Positions 27,593 through 36,557 of a stretch of 64,000 nt of DNA are shown piece after piece. The position numbers were made by a program, and so were the translations under genes. Origin of the DNA: an uncultured Polaribacter sp. (GTDB lineage: Bacteria > Bacteroidota > Bacteroidia > Flavobacteriales > Flavobacteriaceae); the NCBI RefSeq assembly GCF_947496195.1, contig NZ_CANMBY010000002.1:62001-126000 (forward strand), written 5' to 3'. Numbering within the stretch: position 1 is the stretch's first letter; each line of letters begins with the position of its first letter. The notes under the pieces are model-generated. The model did no database searches. It was not told the origin of the DNA and saw nothing but the letters and a program-made list of their open reading frames with translations.

Positions 27593-28474
27593 TTAAAACC
27601 TTCTTTTAACTTCAAAATTAAACACCAAATTCATCCAATTTTTAGGATTTTCTATAATAGAATAATGTTTGTCATTTTCTATCCAAACTATTTTTTCATT
27701 TTGGTTTTCTGTTGCCATAACAATGGCAATTTCTTTAACTGCAATAGGGTCGTTTTTCTCCCAAACTATTTTAATCGGAATTTCAGATTCTTTTAAAGCT
27801 TCTGTCCATCTATGCCAAAAAGTATAACGTTCGTTAATAAAATTACTCAATAAATGAATTTCTTTTTGTCCTTGAGAAGTATTCATTTGATCCCATACAT
27901 TATTAATATCATATTTATTATTTAAATGTGGGTCTAATGAATTACTTTTAATTTTCTTTTTAAATTTTTGGTAGCTATTACTTGTTAATCTAGCAATAAA
28001 TTTCCCTAACTTTTTATTTTTAAGCAGGTTACCCATATTTCTTAAATGCAGATGTTCGAGTCGCATACTACTGTTACACAAACAGATTCTTCTAATTTTT
28101 AAAGGAATTAAGTTATGGTTTTTGCGAGATAATATTTCTTTAGCTACAGAAGTTCCATAATCATGAGCCAAAATTGAAACTTCTTTAAGTCCCATTTTAT
28201 TCCATAATTGTAAAGCTATATCAGCTTGGTCTATTAAAGAATAGGTTAAAGAATCAGGCTTATCAGAAAAACCAAAACCTAAGTGATCATGAATAACTAC
28301 TCTAAAATGTTTAGTTAGTTCTGGTAATACTCTAGAATAATCGTAAGATGATGTTGGATATCCATGAAGAATTACAATAGTTTCAGCATATTCGCCTTCA
28401 TCAATTACGAAGATTTGCTTGTTAGAAATTGTATAAAATTTTCCTCTTTCTTTCCAATTATCGGAAGTAATCAT
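27593..28474 (-). CDS. MEST-like alpha/beta hydrolase, copy 3
   Basis: A 293-residue paralogue and the first gene of the cluster in transcription order. The oxyanion motif LHGYPTSSYDYSRV and the Asp elbow AHDYGTSVAKE are kept. The base region has drifted to NDKHYSIIENP, where the His remains but the usual Gly before it is Lys. The acid is in WEKNDPIAV. The cap also differs (VWDQMNTSQGQKEIH in place of MWLQLEYNNGR), so this copy has diverged most. A G5 tract, similar to the element at xerD, lies just upstream of its start (28479-28483). Confidence 0.8.
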   Translation of the reverse strand: MITSDNWKERGKFYTISNKQIFVIDEGEYAETIVILHGYPTSSYDYSRVLPELTKHFRVVIHDHLGFGFSDKPDSLTYSLIDQADIALQLWNKMGLKEVSILAHDYGTSVAKEILSRKNHNLIPLKIRRICLCNSSMRLEHLHLRNMGNLLKNKKLGKFIARLTSNSYQKFKKKIKSNSLDPHLNNKYDINNVWDQMNTSQGQKEIHLLSNFINERYTFWHRWTEALKESEIPIKIVWEKNDPIAVKEIAIVMATENQNEKIVWIENDKHYSIIENPKNWMNLVFNFEVKRRF

Positions 28475-28562
28475 AGCTGGGGGAATTAAAAGATAATTAT
28501 TTAGTTTAAAGATACTAAATTTTATTTAGTTTTGATTTTAGTATTGTTAAAAAAAATATAAG

Positions 28563-31004
28563 ATTTACTTTATAGACGTCATATTACCTATCCCAATTCA
28601 AAAAACATTTACGTATAGTATAAATGAAGAGGAGTATAATTTTTTAAAAGAAGGAATGCGTGTTGCTGTTTCTTTTGGTAAAAGTAAAATCTATACAGCT
28701 TTAGTTTATAAAATTCATAATAATGAACCCACATTGTATGAAGCCAAAGAAATACATCAAATTTTAGATGAATTTCCAATAGTAAACAAAATACAATTAA
28801 AACATTGGCAATGGATAGCTGAGTATTACATGTGTGCTTTAGGAGATGTATATAGAGCATCTTTACCATCAGCTTTTTTATTAGAAAGTGAAACTATAAT
28901 TTATAAAAATGAATCTTTTACAGATGAGTCTGTTTTAATTGATGATGAGTTTTTAATTTTTGAAGCTTTACAACATCAATCACAATTAACCATTCATCAA
29001 ATTGTTGATATACTTGATAGAAAAAAAGTAATGCCAATTGTAAATAGTTTATTAAAAAAATCAGCTATATACATTAAAGAAGAAATTTATGAAACCTATA
29101 AGCCTAAATTAGTTAAATATGTAAAATTACATTCAGATTACAATGCTAATGATTCATTAAATTCTTTACTAGAAGAACTTTCTAGAGCAAAAAAACAAAG
29201 AGAGGCTATTTTAACATACTTTCAATTAGCTACCTCTAAAAAACCAATTAAAGCTAAAGAATTAGAAACAAAATCTAATGTCTCTTCAGCTATTTTAAAT
29301 TCTTTAGTAGATAAAAATATATTAGAATTTTATCATTTAAAAACAGATCGAATACATTTTAAAGGTGATACAAATTCATTAAAAAAATTAAATGAGTTTC
29401 AAGAAAAAGCATTAATTGAAATAAAAGATGCTTTTTTACAAAAAGATGTAACTCTTTTACACGGAATTACAAGTTCTGGTAAAACAGAAGTGTATACAAA
29501 ACTTATTCAAGAGGTATTAGATAAAGGGCAACAAGTATTGTTTTTATTGCCAGAAATTGCATTAACCACGCAAATAATAACTCGTTTACAAGCGTATTTT
29601 GGTAAACAAATTTCAGTTTTTCATTCAAAATACTCTATGAATGAAAGAGTAGAAGTTTGGAATAATGTTTTGGAAAATAAAAGTAAAGCTCAAATAATTT
29701 TAGGAGCACGTTCTTCTTTATTTTTACCATTTTCAAATTTAGGTTTAATTGTTGTTGATGAAGAACACGAAACTTCTTACAAACAATTTGAGCCAAATCC
29801 AAGGTACAATGCAAGAGACGCAGCTATAGTTTTAGCTAAAATACACCAAGCAAAAATACTATTAGGTTCTGCTACACCTTCTTTAGAAAGTTATTTTAAT
29901 GCACAACAAAAAAAATATGGTTTTGTTGAATTAAATAGACGTTTTGGTAACGTTCAATTACCAAAAATTGAATTAATTGACATTAAAGAAAAGCATAGAA
30001 AAAAGGAAATGAAAGGTCATTTTTCTGATAGATTGCTTGTATTAATTCAAGAAGCTTTAGATGAAAAAGAACAAGTAATTCTTTTTCAAAACAGACGTGG
30101 GTTTTCACCAATTGTAGAATGTAAAACTTGTGGTGTTTCTCCACAATGTCCTAACTGCGATGTTTCTTTAACGTATCATAAATATAAAAACGAATTACGC
30201 TGTCATTACTGTAATTATCAAAGAGCAATGCCAAATAACTGTTCTGCCTGTGGTAGTAATACATTAGACACTAAAGGATTTGGTACAGAACAAATAGAAT
30301 TAGAACTTAAAGAACTATTTCATGATTATAGTATTGGACGAATGGATTTAGATACAACTAGAGGAAAATTCGGATATCAAAAAATAATTGGTGCTTTTGA
30401 AGCTAGAGAAATAGATATTTTAGTTGGAACACAGATGTTATCTAAAGGGCTAGATTTTGATAACGTTTCTTTAGTGGGAATTTTAAATGCAGATACTATG
30501 CTTAATTTCCCAGATTTTAGAGCTCATGAAAGAGCTTATCAATTAATGGTACAAGTTTCAGGAAGAGCAGGTAGGAGCAAAAAACAAGGTAATGTAGCCA
30601 TCCAAACCTATAATCCTTACCATCAAATATTACAACAAGTTTCTACGACAGATTACCAAACTATGTTTAAAGAGCAATTGCAAGAACGTTGGCAATTTAA
30701 ATATCCTCCTTATTACAGATTGATTAAAATTACTTTAAAACATAGAGATTATACAAAAGTTGATTCAGGTATTAATTGGCTATTTAAAGCCTTATACAAT
30801 TCTTTTGGAGAGCATGTTTTAGGCCCAACAGCGCCTGCAGTTGCAAGAATTAGAAATCAGTATATAAAAAATGTAGTAATCAAAATCCCTCCTAAACAAA
30901 GTTTAGCGAATACTAAAAATCAAATTCAAAAAATTAAAAATACTTTTGAAGCTGTTAAAGAATTTAGACCAATTCGTTTTATTATAGATGTAGATGCTTA
31001 TTAA
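28563..31004 (+). CDS. priA: Primosomal protein N' (replication restart helicase PriA), apparent ATT start
   Basis: An 813-residue helicase that reloads the replisome at stalled forks. It has the 3'-end-binding domain at the N-terminus, Walker A GITSSGKTEVY, a DEEH box (VVDEEHETSYKQ), two zinc knuckles (CKTCGVSPQCPNC, CHYCNYQ, CSACGS) and the helicase C-terminal part with QVSGRAGR. The first conventional start, ATG 28656, would remove 31 conserved residues (FIDVILPIPIQKTFTYS). In-frame stop TAA lies at 28548 and no ATG, GTG or TTG occurs between, so ATT at 28563 is the best start, giving the family's M-Y-F-I-D-V N-terminus. Confidence 0.85.
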   Translation: MYFIDVILPIPIQKTFTYSINEEEYNFLKEGMRVAVSFGKSKIYTALVYKIHNNEPTLYEAKEIHQILDEFPIVNKIQLKHWQWIAEYYMCALGDVYRASLPSAFLLESETIIYKNESFTDESVLIDDEFLIFEALQHQSQLTIHQIVDILDRKKVMPIVNSLLKKSAIYIKEEIYETYKPKLVKYVKLHSDYNANDSLNSLLEELSRAKKQREAILTYFQLATSKKPIKAKELETKSNVSSAILNSLVDKNILEFYHLKTDRIHFKGDTNSLKKLNEFQEKALIEIKDAFLQKDVTLLHGITSSGKTEVYTKLIQEVLDKGQQVLFLLPEIALTTQIITRLQAYFGKQISVFHSKYSMNERVEVWNNVLENKSKAQIILGARSSLFLPFSNLGLIVVDEEHETSYKQFEPNPRYNARDAAIVLAKIHQAKILLGSATPSLESYFNAQQKKYGFVELNRRFGNVQLPKIELIDIKEKHRKKEMKGHFSDRLLVLIQEALDEKEQVILFQNRRGFSPIVECKTCGVSPQCPNCDVSLTYHKYKNELRCHYCNYQRAMPNNCSACGSNTLDTKGFGTEQIELELKELFHDYSIGRMDLDTTRGKFGYQKIIGAFEAREIDILVGTQMLSKGLDFDNVSLVGILNADTMLNFPDFRAHERAYQLMVQVSGRAGRSKKQGNVAIQTYNPYHQILQQVSTTDYQTMFKEQLQERWQFKYPPYYRLIKITLKHRDYTKVDSGINWLFKALYNSFGEHVLGPTAPAVARIRNQYIKNVVIKIPPKQSLANTKNQIQKIKNTFEAVKEFRPIRFIIDVDAY

Positions 31005-31110
31005 TTAGTCTATATTTCTAATAGTCTAAACTATCAGTTTTCTTAAGTAAACAAAATAAATACAAAAAGTTTTAATCTTAAAGCAACCATTTTAAAACTT
31101 TGGTAGTCTA

Positions 31111-31118
31111 TATATTTG
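31111..31118 (+). promoter_or_regulatory. -7 box before the ECF sigma operon
   Basis: TATATTTG, an exact TAnnTTTG match, 30 bp before the TTG start of the sigma factor gene. No TTG lies at the right distance for a -33 element, so it may be weak or depend on another factor. Confidence 0.5.
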
Positions 31119-31147
31119 TAAGGCAATAAAAACACATAATAAGAGGC

Positions 31148-31708
31148 TTGAAAATTATAAAATTGCATAACCAAGAAAAATCGTTAATTAAAAAAGCGAT
31201 TTCCAACAACAGAGAAGCGCAAAAACAATTGTTTGAGCAATATTCTCCAAAAATGTTGGGGGTTTGCAGGCAATATGTAAAAGATTTACATCATGCAGAA
31301 GATTTATTATTACAAGGATTTTTAAAAGTTTTTACCAACTTACATAAGTTTAAACATGAAGGTAGTTTTGAAGGTTGGATTCGTAGAATTATGGTAAACA
31401 CTTGTATTTCTTACCTACGTAAAAAAAATAGAATTGATTTATCTGATGAAGATTATGTGTTTAATGATTCAGCTACAGAAAGTTTAGAAAGTACAACTGT
31501 AGAAGATATTCAAAAACTAATAGATCAATTACCAGAAGGTTACAAAATGGTATTTAATTTATTTGCCATAGAAGGTTATAAACATTCAGAAATAGCACAA
31601 CAACTAAATATTTCTGAAAGTACATCAAAATCGCAACTATTTAAAGCTAGAAAAATGTTGCAAGAAAATTATATAAAAATGAATAAAGCAGTTCATGAAG
31701 ACAAATAA
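31148..31708 (+). CDS. ECF-type RNA polymerase sigma-70 factor
   Basis: A 186-residue sigma factor with region 2 (about 25-95; LFEQYSPKMLGVCRQYVKD, FEGWIRRIMVNTCISYLRK) and region 4 (about 125-175; LPEGYKMVFNLFAIEGYKHSEIAQQL). It lacks regions 1 and 3, as ECF factors do. The start is TTG. Its end overlaps the next gene by 14 bp. That gene is a one-helix membrane protein with a cytoplasmic N-terminus, the usual place for an anti-sigma factor, so the two likely form a signalling pair controlling envelope genes. Confidence 0.9.
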   Translation: MKIIKLHNQEKSLIKKAISNNREAQKQLFEQYSPKMLGVCRQYVKDLHHAEDLLLQGFLKVFTNLHKFKHEGSFEGWIRRIMVNTCISYLRKKNRIDLSDEDYVFNDSATESLESTTVEDIQKLIDQLPEGYKMVFNLFAIEGYKHSEIAQQLNISESTSKSQLFKARKMLQENYIKMNKAVHEDK

Positions 31709-32513
31709 ACTAGATAAAATTATTAAAGAAAAGTTTGAAAACAGAACTTTTACTCCATCTACTTCTGCTTGGGAACGTTTATCTGTTCAATTAGACGAAC
31801 AACCAAAAGAAAAAAAAAGAGGGTTGTTTTTTTATATCAGTATAGCTGCAAGTATTTTACTGTTGGTTTCTATTGGTTTTCAAATTTTTACTACAGATGA
31901 TAATAAGGCTATCCCTATTAAAGAAGAAATTGTAATTAGTCCTTTAGAAAAAGAGGTTATTAAAGAAAAAATTGATAAAGTTTTTGAAGAAGTTCCTGTT
32001 GAAGAAGCTATTGTTAAAAAAAATGAAATCAAACCTAAGGAAACCTCAATAATTTCAGCAAAAGAATCTAAAAGGGAGAGTTCTACAACAAAAAAAATAG
32101 TGATTGAACCTATTAGTAATACTGATAAAATCATTGCAAAAGTTGATAAGAAAGAAATTCTAAAAAACAACAATAAAGATATCTCAGAATTTAAACAGTC
32201 TTTACAATTTAAAGAAATCGAAAAAGACCCAAATAGCACTATAAAAATAAATGCAGACGATTTGCTTTTTGCAGTAACACATTCACAGAAAGAGGTAAAA
32301 GCATACTATGCAAAATATCAAATAAACAGAGATGATGTTTTAAAAACGATTAAAAGTGAGCTCAAAAAATCGAATTTAAAAGTTAAACCTGAAACCATTT
32401 TAGCAGAAGTAGAGCGCTCTATAGATGACGATGATTTTCAGAATAACTTCTTAAAAAACTTAAAACGAAAAGTCTCTGATATTGCAACTGCAATCGCAAG
32501 TAGAAATAATTAA
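31695..32513 (+). CDS. Putative anti-sigma factor, single membrane helix
   Basis: A 272-residue protein with a short cytoplasmic part (1-42; TPSTSAWERLSVQLDEQP resembles anti-sigma N-termini of Bacteroidota), one membrane helix at about 44-65 (GLFFYISIAASILLLVSIGFQIF, split here for length) and a ~200-residue Lys/Glu/Ile-rich periplasmic part with little clear fold. No zinc-binding HxxxCxxC motif is visible. Position and overlap with the sigma gene are the main evidence. The barrel gene follows by 25 bp and may be a target or a signal input. Confidence 0.7.
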   Translation: MKTNKLDKIIKEKFENRTFTPSTSAWERLSVQLDEQPKEKKRGLFFYISIAASILLLVSIGFQIFTTDDNKAIPIKEEIVISPLEKEVIKEKIDKVFEEVPVEEAIVKKNEIKPKETSIISAKESKRESSTTKKIVIEPISNTDKIIAKVDKKEILKNNNKDISEFKQSLQFKEIEKDPNSTIKINADDLLFAVTHSQKEVKAYYAKYQINRDDVLKTIKSELKKSNLKVKPETILAEVERSIDDDDFQNNFLKNLKRKVSDIATAIASRNN

Positions 32514-32538
32514 ACAAAAATCTTAAAAACATAAAAAA

Positions 32539-33651
32539 ATGAAAAGAATACTACTAATTCTAGTGTTGTTGTGTACAACTATGGCATATACTCAAGAAAA
32601 AACTTTTGAAAAAGAAGTGAGTAAAATTTCTAAAAGAATTGAAATGATCACCAAACAACAAAAAGATTCTTTAAAACAAAAAGTTATAGAAATTGATAAA
32701 AAATTAGGGAAAGGTGAAATCACAAAAACAACAGCAGATACTCTTAAAAAAGAGGTTGCTGCTTACCATGCAAGAAGAATTGAAAAATTAGTTGGAGAAC
32801 AAGAAAGATTATTACAATTATTGGTGCAAGACAAAACCAATGGTAAAATAGCCAGTGTAGAAGAAAATAAAAAAGACAAATTTGAAGATGAAGACAATGT
32901 GTTTTCTATTGGAAATAAAATATTTCGATTTAATATTTCTGAAGGAGATAAAGACGAAAATGAAAAAAGAAGAAAAAATAGATGGGAAAGAAAAAATAAA
33001 TACCAAAGAAGTACAACAACTCAATTTGTTTTTGCAATGGGTATAAATAATGTTTTAGTAGATAATGATTTATCTTCTTTAAACAATTCAAATTATCAAG
33101 TAGGACGTTCTCGTTTTTATGAACTAGGATGGACATGGAAAACACGATTAAACTATAAACCTTCTCAATTTTACTTAAAATATGGAGTTTCCTTTTTATG
33201 GAATAATTTAAGATTAGAAGGTAATCAAGTTCATGTAAAAAATGGTGACATGACAGAAATACAAACTTTTGCTAATCCTTTGTCAGAAAGCAGGTTACGT
33301 CATGTGCAAATGAATTTCCCAATGCATTTAGAGTGGGATTTATCTAAAAACAGAGTTTATAATGATGGAAGAATAAGAGATAGAACAAATAAATCTGTGA
33401 GGTTTGGATTAGGAGGTTTTGTTGGATTTAAATTAGGTACAAGACAATACTTAGAATATAGAGACAACAATAATGTTTCTGTTGAAGAAGTTCAGTATGA
33501 TAATTATAACATGAATGTATTTAACTATGGAATAAGTACTTATATAGGTTATAAAGATGTAAGCTTATATGCTAAATATGATTTAAATCCATTGTTTAAA
33601 AATACTGAAATTAGAAACATTTCTTTAGGTGTTCGTTTAGATTTAAATTAG
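32539..33651 (+). CDS. Outer-membrane beta-barrel protein with N-terminal coiled coil
   Basis: A 370-residue protein with a signal peptide (1-18, ending MAYTQ), a coiled-coil segment (about 22-110; KEVSKISKRIEMITKQQKDS) and a basic stretch (about 135-155; ENEKRRKNRWERKNKYQ). A C-terminal part with alternating strands (about 160-370) ends in a terminal strand, SLGVRLDLN, as outer-membrane barrels do. It completes a three-gene unit with the sigma and anti-sigma-like genes. Specific function unknown. Confidence 0.75.
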   Translation: MKRILLILVLLCTTMAYTQEKTFEKEVSKISKRIEMITKQQKDSLKQKVIEIDKKLGKGEITKTTADTLKKEVAAYHARRIEKLVGEQERLLQLLVQDKTNGKIASVEENKKDKFEDEDNVFSIGNKIFRFNISEGDKDENEKRRKNRWERKNKYQRSTTTQFVFAMGINNVLVDNDLSSLNNSNYQVGRSRFYELGWTWKTRLNYKPSQFYLKYGVSFLWNNLRLEGNQVHVKNGDMTEIQTFANPLSESRLRHVQMNFPMHLEWDLSKNRVYNDGRIRDRTNKSVRFGLGGFVGFKLGTRQYLEYRDNNNVSVEEVQYDNYNMNVFNYGISTYIGYKDVSLYAKYDLNPLFKNTEIRNISLGVRLDLN

Positions 33652-33740
33652 TAAATCAATAAAATAAATCTTAAAAAAAAACATATTATATATTTTACAT
33701 TATTAAAAAACTGTAAAATCATAAAAATAGTACTAATAAG

Positions 33741-33780
33741 TCCTTTTGTTAATTTAATAGCAAAAGGATTTTTATTTTTA
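33741..33780 (+). terminator. Intrinsic terminator after the sigma-barrel operon
   Basis: TCCTTTTG (33741-33748) pairs with CAAAAGGA (33761-33768) around a 12-nt loop, followed by a T-rich run (33769-33779). It lies 90 bp after the barrel gene and just before ald. Confidence 0.6.
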
Positions 33781-33800
33781 CAAAAATAAAAAACTAATCC

Positions 33801-34883
33801 ATGAAAATAGGAATTCCTAAAGAAATTAAAAACAACGAAAATAGAGTAGGTATGACACCTGCTGGTGTATTTGAACTTACCAAAAGAAATCATACTGTTT
33901 ATGTGCAAGCAACAGCAGGTGAGGGTAGTGGTTTTTTCGATAAAGATTATAAAGAAGTTGGGGCAATTATTCTTCCAACAATTAACGATGTTTATGATCA
34001 AAGCGAAATGATTGTAAAAGTTAAAGAACCAATTGCTGAAGAATATCCTTTAATTAAAGAAAATCAAGTTGTTTTTACATATTTTCATTTTGCATCAAGT
34101 GAGCCTTTAACAAAAGCTATGATAGCAAGTAAAGCTATTTGTATTGCTTATGAAACAGTTGAAGATGAAGAAGGTACTTTACCATTATTAACACCTATGT
34201 CTGAAGTTGCAGGAAGAATGTCTGTACAACAAGGAGCAAAATATTTAGAAAAACCAATTAAAGGAAGAGGAATTTTATTAGGTGGTGTACCAGGTGTGAA
34301 ACCAGGTAAAGTTTTAGTTTTAGGTGCTGGTGTTGTTGGTGTACAAGCAGCAAAAATGGCTGCAGGTCTTGGAGCACATGTAACCATTATGGATATTAAT
34401 ATGAAACGTTTACGTTATGTAAATGATGTTTTACCAAACCACGTTGTAACAGACTTTTCAAGTGAGTATAGTATCAGAAAACATATAAAAGATCATGATT
34501 TAATTATTGGTGGCGTTTTATTAAAAGGAGGTAAAGCACCAAAATTAATTACAAGAGATATGTTAAAAGAAATGCGCCCAGGAACTGTTATTGTTGATGT
34601 GGCTGTAGATCAAGGTGGTTGTTTTGAAACAACTAGAGCAACTACACATGAAGATCCTACTTACATTATAGATGATGTAGTGCATTATTGTGTAGCTAAT
34701 ATGCCTGGAGCAGTTCCTTATACATCTACAATTGCATTAACAAACGTTACATTATCTTATATTTTAAAGTTAGCAGATTTAGGATGGGAAAAAGCATGTG
34801 AGAAAGATAAATCTCTAGCTAAAGGATTAAATATCGTAAAAGGTGAGATTGTTTATGAAGAATTAGAAGGTATTTTTGATTAA
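33801..34883 (+). CDS. ald: Alanine dehydrogenase
   Basis: A 360-residue NAD-dependent enzyme that interconverts L-alanine and pyruvate plus ammonia. The four residues known from the M. tuberculosis enzyme occupy the same numbers: Arg15 (NENRVGMTP), Lys75 (KVKEP), His96 (TYFHFA) and Asp270 (VDVAVDQGG). The nucleotide fold is GAGVVGVQAAKMA (175-187). The length is normal. It has its own terminator. A second, divergent family member lies at 45.9-47.1 kb. Confidence 0.94.
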   Translation: MKIGIPKEIKNNENRVGMTPAGVFELTKRNHTVYVQATAGEGSGFFDKDYKEVGAIILPTINDVYDQSEMIVKVKEPIAEEYPLIKENQVVFTYFHFASSEPLTKAMIASKAICIAYETVEDEEGTLPLLTPMSEVAGRMSVQQGAKYLEKPIKGRGILLGGVPGVKPGKVLVLGAGVVGVQAAKMAAGLGAHVTIMDINMKRLRYVNDVLPNHVVTDFSSEYSIRKHIKDHDLIIGGVLLKGGKAPKLITRDMLKEMRPGTVIVDVAVDQGGCFETTRATTHEDPTYIIDDVVHYCVANMPGAVPYTSTIALTNVTLSYILKLADLGWEKACEKDKSLAKGLNIVKGEIVYEELEGIFD

Positions 34884-34910
34884 AAATAAAATTAAAAACC
34901 AATATTAAAG

Positions 34911-34944
34911 ATAGACAAGTAAATTATGCTTGTCTATTTTTTTT
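34911..34944 (+). terminator. Intrinsic terminator of ald, overlapping the end of the next gene
   Basis: ATAGACAAG (34911-34919) pairs with CTTGTCTAT (34929-34937), followed by eight T (34937-34944). The 3' arm and T-tract lie inside the last codons of the converging sterol desaturase-family gene. Confidence 0.75.
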
Positions 34945-35817
34945 CTCCCATTCTTCTCTTAAATCAGAAGATAAAACACCTGTCCCATCATGTTTCCATC
35001 CAGGAGGTTTAATTAAATATTTAACCTTATTTAAAAATGATGTTTTAGAAAAAGAAAAATCTCTAAACATATTTACCCATTCTAAAAAAGCAATTTTTAT
35101 AGGATTATAAGTCTCAATATTTTTCACCAAACCATATACTGGTTTTTCAATTTCTGGTTCAAAAGTCCCAAAAAGTTTATCCCATATAATAAATATACCA
35201 GCATGATTTCTATCTAAATACTGAGGATTTGTTGCATGATGCACTCTATGATGACTAGGAGTATTAAATATTGCTTCAAACCAATTAGGCATTTTTTTTA
35301 TGAGTTCTGTGTGAATCCAATATTGATAAATTAAACTAATAGCCATTTGAGTCATCACCATAATTGGATGAAAGCCAATAAGTAGTAAAGGTATCCAAAA
35401 GACAAAGCTGTAAAAACTTCCAGACCAAGTTTGCCTTAAAGCAGTACTTAAATTATATTTTTGTGAAGAATGATGCACTACATGACTAGCCCAAAACAAT
35501 CTACTTTCATGACTAATTCTATGAAACCAATAATAACATAAATCTTCAGCAAACAATAGAATTAACCAAGACCACCAAGCAAAAGGTATTGTAAAAAATC
35601 GATATTGATATAAAAATAAAAATACCCCTAAAACAATCCCTTTTGTAAATAATCCAATAAAAACATTTCCTAAACCCATTAAAATAGAAGTGCCAGCATC
35701 TTTAAACTCGTACTCATCTAATTTTATTTTTATTGTAAGTATAATCTCTAAGATAACTGTTACAATAAAAAAAGGTATAGCATAATGTATAAGGTTAGGA
35801 ATTTCAGGTATTTGCAT
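34924..35817 (-). CDS. Sterol desaturase / fatty acid hydroxylase superfamily protein
   Basis: A 297-residue membrane enzyme with about four membrane helices and the eight-His diiron clusters of the superfamily: WFHRISHE, HVVHHSS and HRVHHATN, plus a later DRNHAGIFIIWD. It would hydroxylate or desaturate a lipid using oxygen. The substrate (sterol, hopanoid, carotenoid or fatty acid) is not evident. Its last codons double as the ald terminator. It is a single gene divergent from rpsF. Confidence 0.88.
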   Translation of the reverse strand: MQIPEIPNLIHYAIPFFIVTVILEIILTIKIKLDEYEFKDAGTSILMGLGNVFIGLFTKGIVLGVFLFLYQYRFFTIPFAWWSWLILLFAEDLCYYWFHRISHESRLFWASHVVHHSSQKYNLSTALRQTWSGSFYSFVFWIPLLLIGFHPIMVMTQMAISLIYQYWIHTELIKKMPNWFEAIFNTPSHHRVHHATNPQYLDRNHAGIFIIWDKLFGTFEPEIEKPVYGLVKNIETYNPIKIAFLEWVNMFRDFSFSKTSFLNKVKYLIKPPGWKHDGTGVLSSDLREEWEKKNRQA

Positions 35818-35865
35818 ATCAATATATTAAAATAAAAAAAGCTACTGTAAATATAAAAAAGTTAC

Positions 35866-35873
35866 TATATTTG
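35866..35873 (+). promoter_or_regulatory. -7 box for rpsF-rpsR-rplI
   Basis: TATATTTG, an exact TAnnTTTG match, 32 bp before the rpsF ATG. The -33 region has only a weak CTG at 35845-35847. Confidence 0.5.
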
Positions 35874-35904
35874 CAGCCTCAAAATAAACAATAAATTATT
35901 AATT

Positions 35905-36243
35905 ATGAATCATTACGAAACTGTTTTCATTTTGAATCCCGTTTTATCTGATACTCAGATAAAGGAAACAGTACAAAAGTTTAGCGACTATTTGACTTCC
36001 AAAGGTGCAGAAATGATTTCAAAAGAAGATTGGGGCTTAAAAAAATTAGCTTATCCAATCCAAAACAAAAAAAGTGGTTTTTATCACTTATTTGAATTTA
36101 AAATTGCTGGTGAAGAAATTGCAGCTTTTGAATTAGAATTTAGAAGAGATGATAGCATTATGCGTTATTTAACTGTAAGGTTAGATAAACATGCTGCAGC
36201 TTGGGCAGAAAAAAGAAGAGAACGTAAAACTGCAAAAAAATAA
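35905..36243 (+). CDS. rpsF: 30S ribosomal protein S6
   Basis: A 112-residue S6 protein, which binds with S18 to the central domain of 16S rRNA. It starts NHYETVFILNPVLSD, the usual S6 N-terminus, and includes EDWGLKKLAYPIQNKKSGFYH and IMRYLTVRLDKH. A basic C-terminal tail ends at the stop 3 bp before rpsR. The order rpsF-rpsR-rplI is the standard operon without priB or ssb between. Confidence 0.97.
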   Translation: MNHYETVFILNPVLSDTQIKETVQKFSDYLTSKGAEMISKEDWGLKKLAYPIQNKKSGFYHLFEFKIAGEEIAAFELEFRRDDSIMRYLTVRLDKHAAAWAEKRRERKTAKK

Positions 36244-36246
36244 CAA

Positions 36247-36543
36247 ATGGCATCAATAGAACAACAAGCAAAAGGTGGTAAATCTGCTGACGTTAGATAT
36301 TTAACGCCATTAGATATAGAAACTAAGAAAGAAGAAAAATACTGTAGATTTAAGAAAAAAGGCATTAAATATATCGATTATAAAGATGCAGATTTCTTAA
36401 TGTATTTAGTAAACGAACAAGGTAAAATTTTACCAAGACGTTTAACAGGAACTTCATTAAAGTATCAACGTAAGGTTGCACAAGCAATCAAAAGAGCGCG
36501 TCATTTAGCGTTAATGCCTTACATTGGTGATATGTTAAAATAA
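36247..36543 (+). CDS. rpsR: 30S ribosomal protein S18
   Basis: A 98-residue S18 protein. The core has [19 protein letters not shown] and the conserved [19 protein letters not shown] segment followed by [13 protein letters not shown] single Cys remains rather than a full zinc site. It forms a heterodimer with S6, encoded just upstream. Confidence 0.97.
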   Translation: MASIEQQAKGGKSADVRYLTPLDIETKKEEKYCRFKKKGIKYIDYKDADFLMYLVNEQGKILPRRLTGTSLKYQRKVAQAIKRARHLALMPYIGDMLK

Positions 36544-36557
36544 TAAAGAAGTAGAAC

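Noticed and set aside
28656..31004. PriA starting at ATG 28656
   Set aside because: It would drop 31 conserved N-terminal residues encoded in the same open frame directly upstream.
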